64,000 nt of DNA from Streptomyces canus (GTDB lineage Bacteria > Actinomycetota > Actinomycetes > Streptomycetales > Streptomycetaceae). Below are positions 26,511 to 34,075 of this stretch, in pieces. Below the pieces are notes generated by a model, which did not search any database, had not been told where the DNA came from, and was given only the letters and a program-made list of their open reading frames with translations. Positions within the stretch are counted from its first letter, which is position 1, and each line of letters begins with the position of its first letter. The position numbers were made by a program, and so were the translations under genes. The DNA lies in NCBI RefSeq assembly GCF_030815415.1, contig NZ_JAUSWW010000001.1, positions 1,612,001-1,676,000 on the forward strand, given 5' to 3'.

Positions 26511-27583
26511 CCACCACGGCGAAGCGGGACCCGATGACGACTCCACCGAAGAGGAACCGGATGACACCGCTGCGCCGCCGCCTGATCGTCCTCGTCACGG
26601 CGGTGCTGCTGCTCGCGGGGCTGGGGACCGGCATGATCCTGCGTGCCGCCGACCGCGCGGACCGGGCGAACCGGCCGCAGGCGGGCGGCCCCGCCGTCAG
26701 CGGGGGCAAGGTGACGCTCGGCCAGAAGGACCGGCTGATGTTCGTCAACGCGGCCGCCGGCCCGCACCGCACCGCGGTCGCCTCGGTCCCGTCCACCGAG
26801 CCCGGGAGCGGTCGGACCGCCTCGGACCTGAAGTGCGCGCGCTTCTACGCGGCCGCCGGCACAGGCGTGTGCCTCCAGTCCGACACCGGCGTCCTCAAGC
26901 AGAACAACCGGGCCCTGCTCCTGGACTCCGACCTGCGCACCCGGCACACCTACTCGCTCGCGGGCACTCCCAGCCGGGCCCGGGTCTCCCCCAGCGGCCG
27001 CTTCGTCGCCTGGACCGTCTTCGTCTCGGGCGAGTCCTACGCGTCCGCGTTCTTCTCCACCAGGACCTCGATCCTCGACACCCGCACCATGAAGCTGACC
27101 CCCAGCCTGGAGACGTTCTCCATCGATCTGGACGGCAGGTCCTACAAGGCGGCGGACGTCAACTTCTGGGGTGTCACCTTCGCCGGCGACGACGACACCT
27201 TCTACGCCACCCTGAACACGGACAACAGGACCTACCTGGTCCGCGGTTCGATCTCCCGGCAGACGGTGACCACCCTGATCGAGAACGTGGAGTGCCCGTC
27301 CCTGTCCCCCGACGGGACCCGGGTGGCCTTCAAGAAGCGGGTGCTGTCGCGGACGGATCTCTGGCGCGAATACGTCCTCGATCTGCGCACCCTGAAGGAG
27401 ACGCCCCTGGCCGAACGCCACAGCGTCGACGACCAGGCCACCTGGCTGGACGACGAGACGGTCGCCTACGCGCTGCCCGCCGAGGGCAAGGTCGGCGCCA
27501 GCGACCTGTGGAGCGTGCCCGCGAACGGCACGGGCACGCCCCGTCTGCTGATCGCCGGTGCTTCCTCCCCGGCGCCGCTCTAG
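26507..27583 (+). CDS. TolB-like beta-propeller membrane-anchored protein
   Basis: A 358-residue protein. One membrane helix (about residues 25-46, LIVLVTAVLLLAGLGTGMIL) follows a basic start, and the rest should be outside the membrane. SPSGRFVAWTVF, VNFWGVTFAGDDDTFYAT, SPDGTRVAFKK and ATWLDDETVAYALP are PD40/TolB-like repeats of a beta-propeller. The start at ATG 26507 overlaps the MFS stop by four bases, so the two are coupled. It may be a periplasm-side partner of the transporter. Other in-frame ATGs lie close behind (residues 10 and 19), so the exact N-terminus is uncertain. Confidence 0.75.
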   Translation: MTTTAKRDPMTTPPKRNRMTPLRRRLIVLVTAVLLLAGLGTGMILRAADRADRANRPQAGGPAVSGGKVTLGQKDRLMFVNAAAGPHRTAVASVPSTEPGSGRTASDLKCARFYAAAGTGVCLQSDTGVLKQNNRALLLDSDLRTRHTYSLAGTPSRARVSPSGRFVAWTVFVSGESYASAFFSTRTSILDTRTMKLTPSLETFSIDLDGRSYKAADVNFWGVTFAGDDDTFYATLNTDNRTYLVRGSISRQTVTTLIENVECPSLSPDGTRVAFKKRVLSRTDLWREYVLDLRTLKETPLAERHSVDDQATWLDDETVAYALPAEGKVGASDLWSVPANGTGTPRLLIAGASSPAPL

Positions 27584-27591
27584 TCCGCGGC

Positions 27592-28971
27592 TCAGACCCA
27601 GGCGGTCACGGGCAGGAAGGAGCTGTCCGTCCGGAAGAGATCGGTGCCGTTCGAACGCTCCACCCGCAGCTGGTAGTTGTAGTGGCGCAGGTAGTACCCG
27701 GGGTAGTTGTACGACTCGAAGCGGATCGAGCCGCTCGTGCTCCCCGTGCGGGCGATGAACGTCGCGTCCTTGGCGAACGTCGACGTGCCGTCGTTCGCGT
27801 CGAAGCGGGCGCGGAAGTCCCAGTGGCGCAGGTAGTTGCCGGAGGAGTCGCGGAACGAGTAGCCGCCCGAGTCCGCGAGGCCGGCCACGACGGTGAAGGT
27901 CGACGCCGTCTTCTCGGCGGTGGTGCTGGTGCTGGTCACCACCGGGAGGTTGAGCAGGGAGGACTGCGTCTGCCAGTAGCGGGTGGTGTAGTTGGCCGAC
28001 CGGAAGGAGCGCGTGACGTTCTTCGCCAGGCTCGGGCCCCCCGTCACCGTCTCCTTGATCACCGTGAAGTGACGTGCCGTACCGGAGACCACGGGCAGGG
28101 CCGCCGGGGCGGACCAGGTCGCGAACGTGTCGTAGCTGTCACTGTAGTAGTAGTTGCCGTCGCCGTAGCCGTCGAAGAAGAGCCGCCAGGCGCCGTTGTC
28201 GAGCTGGACGAGCGCCGGGCCCTCGCGGTAGCTGCCCCAGCCGGCCCAGTCGCCGGTCCTGGAGATCGTGTAGGGGCCGGTCAGCGAGGAGGCCGTCGCG
28301 TACTCGATGTACTTGGTCGTCTCGTTCTTGGTGAACGCGTGGTACGTCGAGCCGATCTTCACGAGGAACGTGTCGATGTGGTTCGCGCCGATGCCGGAGA
28401 GGGCCACCGGTGAACTCCACGCGGTGAGACCGGAGTTCGTCGCCTTCAGCAGATACGGCGTGAAGATCCACTCGTCGCTGGTGACCGAGCAGGACACGAT
28501 GACGTTCACACTGCCGTCGCTGTCGACGAACCACTCCGGCGCCCAGGCCCGGGACAGGTTGGCGATCGGGACGGTGTAGTCGTACAGGAAGGTCCAGTTG
28601 ACCCGGTCGGAGCTGCGGGCGAAGCCGATCGTGGTGCTGGCGTCCTGCCAGGTGTGGGTGGTGTAGGTGATGTAGTAGTAGCCGTTGGTGTGCTTGAAGA
28701 TGCTGGCGTCGCGGATCCTGTTGCTCGGCGGGGTGTAGGCCGAGGACTTCAGCAGCCGGAAGTCGAGGGCGTCGTCCGACTGGTAGACGTTGACCGTGCC
28801 GTCGTTGCTGTTGAGGAACGGCACGATGGTGTACCGGGTCGCGGAGCCGCTCGGCGGGGCGGCGGCGAAGGCCGCGCCGGGCAGGCCGCCCATCAGCACG
28901 GCCGAGGCGGGCAGGGCCGCCATCGCACGCAGCAGGGTACGACGGGACGGGGCGGGGGGTCGTGCGGTCAC
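27592..28971 (-). CDS. secreted GH43-like glycosidase with C-terminal AbfB arabinose-binding domain
   Basis: A 459-residue exported protein. SRRTLLRAMAALPAS is a twin-arginine signal, cleaved near AFA. Residues about 40-320 form a five-bladed-propeller-like domain with repeated YYITYTTHTWQDAST, WAPEWFVDSDGSVNV and GPALVQLDNGAWRLFFDG motifs, similar to GH43/GH117-type glycosidases. Residues about 325-459 form an AbfB domain (SFRSANYTTRYWQ, YSFRDSSGNYLRHWDFR, RFESYNYPGYYLRHYNYQ), which binds arabinofuranose. Start GTG 28971 follows GGGAGAG; a longer frame exists but has no signal. It probably degrades arabinose-containing polymers. The catalytic acids are not certain. Confidence 0.8.
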   Translation of the reverse strand: MTARPPAPSRRTLLRAMAALPASAVLMGGLPGAAFAAAPPSGSATRYTIVPFLNSNDGTVNVYQSDDALDFRLLKSSAYTPPSNRIRDASIFKHTNGYYYITYTTHTWQDASTTIGFARSSDRVNWTFLYDYTVPIANLSRAWAPEWFVDSDGSVNVIVSCSVTSDEWIFTPYLLKATNSGLTAWSSPVALSGIGANHIDTFLVKIGSTYHAFTKNETTKYIEYATASSLTGPYTISRTGDWAGWGSYREGPALVQLDNGAWRLFFDGYGDGNYYYSDSYDTFATWSAPAALPVVSGTARHFTVIKETVTGGPSLAKNVTRSFRSANYTTRYWQTQSSLLNLPVVTSTSTTAEKTASTFTVVAGLADSGGYSFRDSSGNYLRHWDFRARFDANDGTSTFAKDATFIARTGSTSGSIRFESYNYPGYYLRHYNYQLRVERSNGTDLFRTDSSFLPVTAWV

Positions 28972-29015
28972 GGGCGGCTCTCCCTCGGACAAACAAACAA
29001 CGCGGCTCTGGTGTC

Positions 29016-29044
29016 CGACATGCCGAACGAGGTTCGGAAAGTCG
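29016..29044. promoter_or_regulatory. nested 29-base dyad upstream of the glycosidase gene
   Basis: CGAC-N3-CCGAAC-N3-GTTCGG-N3-GTCG is perfectly symmetrical about base 29030. It lies 45 bases upstream of the glycosidase start in the divergent gap with the amidase. This is the shape of a two-fold regulator operator. The regulator is not in the window as far as can be seen. Confidence 0.6.
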
Positions 29045-29176
29045 ATCAGAAGGTAGGGGCGAGGCTGAATCGCGTCAATGGTTTGCGCACGACCTGGTGA
29101 GCCCTGTGGGAAGGCTGTGCCGTGCACCGAACTTCCGCCCCCGCCGCGAGCGTTCCGGGACAGCGCTTCCACAGGT

Positions 29177-29188
29177 TACCGTTCGGTA
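29177..29188. promoter_or_regulatory. TACCG-N2-CGGTA palindrome upstream of the amidase
   Basis: A 12-base palindrome with perfect 5-base arms lies 31 bases before the amidase ATG. This core is common in operators of TetR-type regulators in actinobacteria. It may control the amidase; no regulator gene is adjacent. Confidence 0.4.
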
Positions 29189-29219
29189 GACAACGCGCTC
29201 CGACGGTGGAGGAGTTCAC

Positions 29220-30647
29220 ATGGCGCTCGACCGTGCCACAGGCCTGGCGGAGTCGGCCCGCGCGCTGGCCGCCGGGGAGGTGACCTCCCGGGCCCTAGTG
29301 GAGCAGGCCCTCGAGCGGATCGCCGCCAGCCAGGGGTCCCTCAACGCCTTCCGGGTCGTCCGGGCCGAGGCCGCGCTCGCCGAGGCGGACGCGGCGGACG
29401 CGGAACTCGCCGCCGGAGTGCGCAGGCCGCTGCTCGGTGTACCCGTCGCCGTCAAGGACGACATGGACGTGGCGGGCGAGCCGACCGCGTTCGGCTGCCA
29501 GGGAGAGTTCCCGGCGGTTACTCAGGACGGGGAAGCCGTACGGCGGTTGCGGGCGGCCGGAGCCGTCGTCGTCGGCAAGACCAACACCTGCGAGTTCGGG
29601 CAGTGGCCCTTCACCGAGGGGCCCGCCTTCGGCGCCACCCGCAACCCGTGGAGCACCGAGCACACCCCGGGCGGCTCCTCGGGCGGCTCCGCCGCCGCCG
29701 TCGCCGCCGGCCTCGTACCGGCCGCGCTCGGTTCGGACGGCGCCGGATCGGTGCGCATCCCGGCCTCCTGGACCCATCTCATCGGCATCAAGCCGCAGCG
29801 CGGCCGCATCTCCACCTGGCCGCGCGGCGAGTCCTTCCAGGGCATCACCGTCAACGGCACCCTGGCCCGCACGGTCGCCGACGCCGCCCTTCTGCTGGAC
29901 GCGGCGAGCGGCAACCACGACCTCGACCCGCACCGGCCGCCCGCCGTCGACGCCTCGGGCGCCGTCGGACGCGACCCCGGCAGGCTGCGCATCGCGCTCG
30001 CCCTGAAGCCGCCGTTCACCGCGCTGCCCGCACGACTCCAGCCCGAGGTACGGGCGAACGTCGTCGAACTCGCCGAGAAACTCGCCGCGTTGGGCCACAC
30101 CGTCGAGGAGACCGACCCCCCGTACGGGCAGATCGGGCTCACCTTCATCCCGCGCGCCACGGTCGGGCTCGCCGAACGGGTCGGCGAGGCCCCCTTCCCC
30201 GCGCTGCTCGACCGGCGCACCCGGGACGCCGCCCGCCTCGGCCGGCTGCTGGGCGGGGCACCGCTGCGGGCGGCGCGGCGGGCCGAGGCGGTCCTGCACC
30301 GTCGTATCGGCGAATTCTTCACGTCGTACGACGTGATCCTCGCGCCGACCACGGCCGCTCCCCCGCCGCGCATCGGCTCGATGCTGAAGCTGGGCGGACT
30401 GGCCACCGACCGCGCCATGATCGCCGCCTGTCCCTTCGCCTGGCCGTGGAACGTGCTGGGCTGGCCCGGGGTCAACGTCCCCGCCGGGTTCGTCGGCCAA
30501 GGGCTGCCCGTCGGGGCGCAGTTGCTCGGTCCGGCGCACAGCGAGCCGTTGCTGATCTCGCTGGCCGCGCAGCTGGAGGCGGAGCTGCGCTGGCACGAGG
30601 CGTGGCCGCCGGCGCGGGAGATCGCGACGGATTCCCCGGCCGCGTGA
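29220..30647 (+). CDS. amidase (amidase signature family)
   Basis: A 475-residue hydrolase. The Ser-cisSer-Lys triad is visible: Lys79 in PVAVKDDMD, cis-Ser153 in GGSSGG, and Ser177 in GSDGAGSVRIP. It should hydrolyse carboxamides in the cytoplasm. A fatty-acid amide, peptide amide or other substrate cannot be chosen from sequence alone. A GatA role is unlikely, as no gatB or gatC is adjacent. ATG 29220 has GGAGGAG five bases upstream. Family length is normal. Confidence 0.9.
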   Translation: MALDRATGLAESARALAAGEVTSRALVEQALERIAASQGSLNAFRVVRAEAALAEADAADAELAAGVRRPLLGVPVAVKDDMDVAGEPTAFGCQGEFPAVTQDGEAVRRLRAAGAVVVGKTNTCEFGQWPFTEGPAFGATRNPWSTEHTPGGSSGGSAAAVAAGLVPAALGSDGAGSVRIPASWTHLIGIKPQRGRISTWPRGESFQGITVNGTLARTVADAALLLDAASGNHDLDPHRPPAVDASGAVGRDPGRLRIALALKPPFTALPARLQPEVRANVVELAEKLAALGHTVEETDPPYGQIGLTFIPRATVGLAERVGEAPFPALLDRRTRDAARLGRLLGGAPLRAARRAEAVLHRRIGEFFTSYDVILAPTTAAPPPRIGSMLKLGGLATDRAMIAACPFAWPWNVLGWPGVNVPAGFVGQGLPVGAQLLGPAHSEPLLISLAAQLEAELRWHEAWPPAREIATDSPAA

Positions 30648-30661
30648 CGGCGTTCGGCCCT

Positions 30662-30667
30662 TACCCT
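30662..30667 (+). promoter_or_regulatory. probable -10 box of a leaderless transcript (NfeD-like gene)
   Basis: TACCCT ends six bases before ATG 30674, the spacing seen when transcription starts at the initiation codon. No ribosome site is present. Confidence 0.4.
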
Positions 30668-30673
30668 GTGACC

Positions 30674-30892
30674 ATGGACGATGCGTCGATGGTCGGGCTC
30701 ATGGGTCGGGTCACCGGAACGGTGGGGCCCGGGCTCGTCGGCGAGGTGATCGTCCGCGTGCGGGGCGGCGCCGAGCACTTTCTCGCCTACGCGGCCACCG
30801 GCACGGACCGTATCGAGCGGGGCACCGTGGTGATGGTGGTGGAGTACCAGGCGCCGAGGACCGTCTACGTCCAGGCGGCGTACGACAGTTGA
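30674..30892 (+). CDS. small NfeD-like OB-fold protein
   Basis: A 72-residue soluble protein: MVGLMGRVTGTVGPGLVGEVIV, then RIERGTVVMVVEYQAPRTVYV. This is the OB-fold pattern of the C-terminal NfeD domain, without the membrane or protease parts. NfeD proteins form gene pairs with flotillins, and a flotillin gene follows 133 bases later. ATG 30674 is preferred; GTG 30668 is two codons earlier. The role is probably to assist the flotillin at membrane microdomains. Confidence 0.7.
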   Translation: MDDASMVGLMGRVTGTVGPGLVGEVIVRVRGGAEHFLAYAATGTDRIERGTVVMVVEYQAPRTVYVQAAYDS

Positions 30893-31025
30893 GCATGCTC
30901 CACCGCAGGTGAGAGCGTTGTGCGTCAAGGTTGTGACAAGGATCCGCAAGGGTCTGTATTCCGGCCTCGGCGAGGCGCACACTCCCTTCGTTCGGTGCCG
31001 AAGGGGCACCATCCAAAGGGGGCGA

Positions 31026-32510
31026 ATGCCGATGGTCATCGGCGTCGTTGCGGGGGTCGCGGTCGTGGCCGTCCTCGCGTTGATCGGTGTGTTCAAGATG
31101 ATGTGGCGCGTGGCCGAGCCCAATGAGGCGCTCATCATCTCCGGCTCCAAGCACAAGACCGAGGGCCTCGAGGAAGGCATGGGGTTCCGCATCGTCACGG
31201 GACGCGGCACGCTGGTGCTGCCCGGTGTGCAGGCGGTGCGCAAGCTGTCGCTCGACCTCAACGAGACCGAACTGCACGTGGACTGCGTGACCCACCAGGG
31301 CATTCCGCTCAAGGTGCGGGGCGTGGTCATCTTCAAGGTGGGCGACGACTTCGTGTCGATCGCCAACGCCGGGCGCCGTTTCCTCGACCAGCAGAAGCTG
31401 ATGTCGGAGCGGGTGCACAACGTGTTCGCCGGTCATCTGCGGTCCATCGTCGGCGGGTTGACCGTCGAGGAGATGATCCGCGACCGGGAGAAGCTCACCG
31501 GGCAGACCCGGGCCGCGTGCGGCACGGAGATGGAGAAGCTGGGGCTCATCGTCGACTCCCTGCAGATCCATGAGATCGAGGACCCGACCGGGTACATCCA
31601 GAACCTGGCGATGCCGCACGCGGCTGCCGTCCAGCGGGACGCGCGCATCGCGCAGGCGGAGGCGAACCGGCTGGCCACGGAGGCCGAGCAGAAGTCGTTC
31701 GCCCGGATGGCGGAGGCCACCCGGGACAGCGAGATCCTCCAGGCCGGCTATCAGGCGGAGCGGGACAAGGCGGGCGCGAAGGCGCGTCAGGCCGGTCCGC
31801 TCGCGGACGCCGCGGCCCGGCAGGAGGTCGTCGTCCAGGAGACCCGGATCGCCGAACTCGAGGCGAACCGGCGGGAGCAGCAGCTCCAGGCGGACGTCCG
31901 CAAGCCGGCGGACGCCCAGGCCTACGAGAAGCGCACGCTCGCCGAGGCCGAGCGTGACGCGCGGATCTCCGCGGCCCAGGCCAAGGCGAAGGAGACGGAG
32001 CTGGCCGCGGCGGCCGAGGCGACGCGGGTCAAGACGGCCGCGGGTGCCGAGGCCGAGGCGACCAAGGCCCGGGGTACGGCCATGGCGGCGTCGACCCGGG
32101 CCACCGGTGAGGCGGAGGCCGCGGCGGCTCAGGCCAGGGGTCTGGCACAGGCCGAGGCGACGAAGGCCAAGGGTCTGGCCGAGGCGGAGGCCATCAAGGC
32201 ACGGGCCGCCGCTCTCGCCGAGAACCAGGAGGCGGTGGTCGCGCAGCAACTCGCCGAGAACTGGCCGGAGATCGTCAGGGCGGGCGCGTCCGCGTTCGGC
32301 AGCGTCGACAACATGGTGGTGCTCAACGGGGCCGACGGCATGGCGGACATGCTCGCCAAGGCGCTCACCATGGGCGGCACCGGGCTGGGGCTGGCACGTC
32401 AGCTGCTGGCGTCCATGAACCAGAACGGCCAGGAACCGGCGGGCACTTCGTCCCTCAACGGGATCGCGACGCCGCCCTCGGCGCAGAAGGTGCCGATGGA
32501 CGACAAGTGA
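31026..32510 (+). CDS. flotillin-like SPFH domain protein
   Basis: A 494-residue protein. An N-terminal membrane segment (residues about 3-21, MVIGVVAGVAVVAVLALIGVF) is followed by an SPFH domain to about residue 225, with ALIISGSKHK, ETELHVDCVTHQGIPLKVRGV and the GLIVDSLQIHEIED motif. Residues about 225-430 are a long coiled coil rich in Ala, Glu and Lys repeats (EAEATKARGTA, LAEAEAIKARA) as in FloT/FloA. It organises membrane microdomains. AAGGGGG precedes ATG 31026. A second ATG follows two codons later. Paired with the NfeD-like gene. Confidence 0.88.
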   Translation: MPMVIGVVAGVAVVAVLALIGVFKMMWRVAEPNEALIISGSKHKTEGLEEGMGFRIVTGRGTLVLPGVQAVRKLSLDLNETELHVDCVTHQGIPLKVRGVVIFKVGDDFVSIANAGRRFLDQQKLMSERVHNVFAGHLRSIVGGLTVEEMIRDREKLTGQTRAACGTEMEKLGLIVDSLQIHEIEDPTGYIQNLAMPHAAAVQRDARIAQAEANRLATEAEQKSFARMAEATRDSEILQAGYQAERDKAGAKARQAGPLADAAARQEVVVQETRIAELEANRREQQLQADVRKPADAQAYEKRTLAEAERDARISAAQAKAKETELAAAAEATRVKTAAGAEAEATKARGTAMAASTRATGEAEAAAAQARGLAQAEATKAKGLAEAEAIKARAAALAENQEAVVAQQLAENWPEIVRAGASAFGSVDNMVVLNGADGMADMLAKALTMGGTGLGLARQLLASMNQNGQEPAGTSSLNGIATPPSAQKVPMDDK

Positions 32511-32540
32511 CCCGTCACGTCCGATCACGGGGGCAGCCTC

Positions 32541-32546
32541 TAAGGT
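32541..32546 (+). promoter_or_regulatory. probable -10 box of the leaderless PemK-like gene
   Basis: TAAGGT ends six bases before GTG 32553. The same -10-to-start geometry recurs at several genes in the window. Confidence 0.45.
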
Positions 32547-32552
32547 GCCCCC

Positions 32553-32999
32553 GTGACTGCGTTTACCGATGAGAACGTTCCCGGCCGCTCCGGCGCCACC
32601 GCCACCACCGAGGCCGACCCCCGCGAGGTGGGCCGGGTGCGCACCGAGTACTCACCCGCGCACGACGGCGACCCGGACCCCGGCGAGATCGTGTGGACCT
32701 GGGTGCCCTACGAGGAGAACGACGGCCGCGGCAAGGACCGGCCCGTGCTCGTGGTCGCCCGGGAGGCGGCCGGGACGTTCCTCGCCGTGCAGCTGTCCAG
32801 TAAGCGCCATGACGGGGACCGGGAGTGGGTGGCGATCGGCAGCGGGCCCTGGGACCGCACCGGCCGGGATTCCTGGGTGGCCGTCGACCGCATCCTGCGT
32901 CTGCACGAGGACGGTATGCGCCGGGAGGCCTGTGCGCTGGACCGGATGCGGTTCAACCTGGTCAGGCAGCGGTTGCACGAGCGCTACGGCTGGACCTGA
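32553..32999 (+). CDS. PemK/MazF-like protein, no antitoxin visible
   Basis: A 148-residue protein. After a 40-residue Asp/Glu-rich leader, GEIVWTWVPYEENDGRGKDRPVLVV matches the SH3-like PemK/MazF fold, and DSWVAVDRILRL with the Arg/His-rich tail fits its second half. MazF-type proteins cut RNA. No antitoxin gene lies upstream; the gene before is flotillin. It may have been recruited to another role. The last 16 bases overlap the end of the poly(ADP-ribose) glycohydrolase gene on the other strand. Confidence 0.72.
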   Translation: MTAFTDENVPGRSGATATTEADPREVGRVRTEYSPAHDGDPDPGEIVWTWVPYEENDGRGKDRPVLVVAREAAGTFLAVQLSSKRHDGDREWVAIGSGPWDRTGRDSWVAVDRILRLHEDGMRREACALDRMRFNLVRQRLHERYGWT

Positions 33000-33799
33000 A
33001 AGGTCTTCTCGAAAGCACTCAGCACTACGTGCCCGGGCGTGCGGTCCAGCACCCCGAACACCACGTGCTCGAACGCCGACGCGAACCGCCCGCCCGGCCC
33101 CAGCAGTGCCTGGAACGCGCCCGCCACCTGCGCGGGGTCGTTCTGGAACACCCCGCAGCCCCACGCGCCCAGCACCAGCCGCCGGTACCCCTCGGCCGCC
33201 GCCACCTCCAGCACCCGCTCGGCACGCACCGCCAGGGCGCGCGGCAGCTCGGCCGTGCGCTGCGGCACCGTACGCCGTACGACACCCGCGTTCGGCGCGG
33301 CGGCGGTCAGGAAGCCGGCGCTGTACGGCTCGTCCAGCAAGCGGCCGCGGTCGTCCCGGAACACGGGCACGGCCGGTGAGTGGATGACACGGTCCGTGTA
33401 GAACGCGTCGCGGTGGGCGCGGTGATGGTCGTAGAAGTCCCTGGCCTCGCGTACGCAGACGTACAGCGCGGAGGCGCGGCACAGGGCCTCTTCCTGGGCC
33501 TGGGCGCCGTTGAGATAGCCGCCGCCCGGGTTGCGGGCGGAGGCGAAGTTCAGGACGGCCGGCACCCCGCCGAGCCGCCGGGCGGCTTCCAGGCTGCTCT
33601 CACCGGTGACCTCGACGAGCGTGTCGCAGCGCGGGAGCTCCGGCACGGGCACGGGATCCGGCCCGTACATCCGCGTACCGGCCCGTGCGGCCTCGGTATG
33701 CGCGGCGATGGACACCTCGCGTCCGTCGGAGGCGTGATAGAAACCCGCCTCGACGATCTGCTCCGTCTGCTGTGCGATGCCCCGCAGGCGCGCGCTCAT
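32984..33799 (-). CDS. bacterial-type poly(ADP-ribose) glycohydrolase (TIGR02452 macrodomain protein)
   Basis: A 271-residue protein. NFASARNPGGGYLNGAQAQEE is the PARG signature (GGG at 92-94, seven residues, QEE at 102-104, the second Glu being the catalytic one in known enzymes). The C-terminal GAWGCGVFQNDP motif belongs to the same macrodomain fold. It should release ADP-ribose from poly(ADP-ribose) or from other ADP-ribosylated targets. ATG 33799 has GGGGGTGG upstream. Length is normal for the family. The gene converges on, and overlaps, the PemK-like gene. Confidence 0.88.
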   Translation of the reverse strand: MSARLRGIAQQTEQIVEAGFYHASDGREVSIAAHTEAARAGTRMYGPDPVPVPELPRCDTLVEVTGESSLEAARRLGGVPAVLNFASARNPGGGYLNGAQAQEEALCRASALYVCVREARDFYDHHRAHRDAFYTDRVIHSPAVPVFRDDRGRLLDEPYSAGFLTAAAPNAGVVRRTVPQRTAELPRALAVRAERVLEVAAAEGYRRLVLGAWGCGVFQNDPAQVAGAFQALLGPGGRFASAFEHVVFGVLDRTPGHVVLSAFEKTFQVQP

Positions 33800-34075
33800 G
33801 GCGCCACCCCCGTGGGCGCCGCGAACGCGCGCCGTGCGCGCTCCCCCGTCGTGCTCATGCAGGCATCGTGGGCGATGCTGGTCATGCGGTGCAACGGAGT
33901 TTCCCGGCCTCGAAACACCCGGCGAACGCAGCGAAAACGGAGATCGTCAGCCCTGATTACGATGATATGCACTCTTGTGCGATTCGCCGCGAGGGTTTTG
34001 GGTGGGACGAGTTATGCCGGTCCGGCCAACATCATCCGGGCCGGCGGCATGGTGGAATCTCAGGAGGATCCCGAC

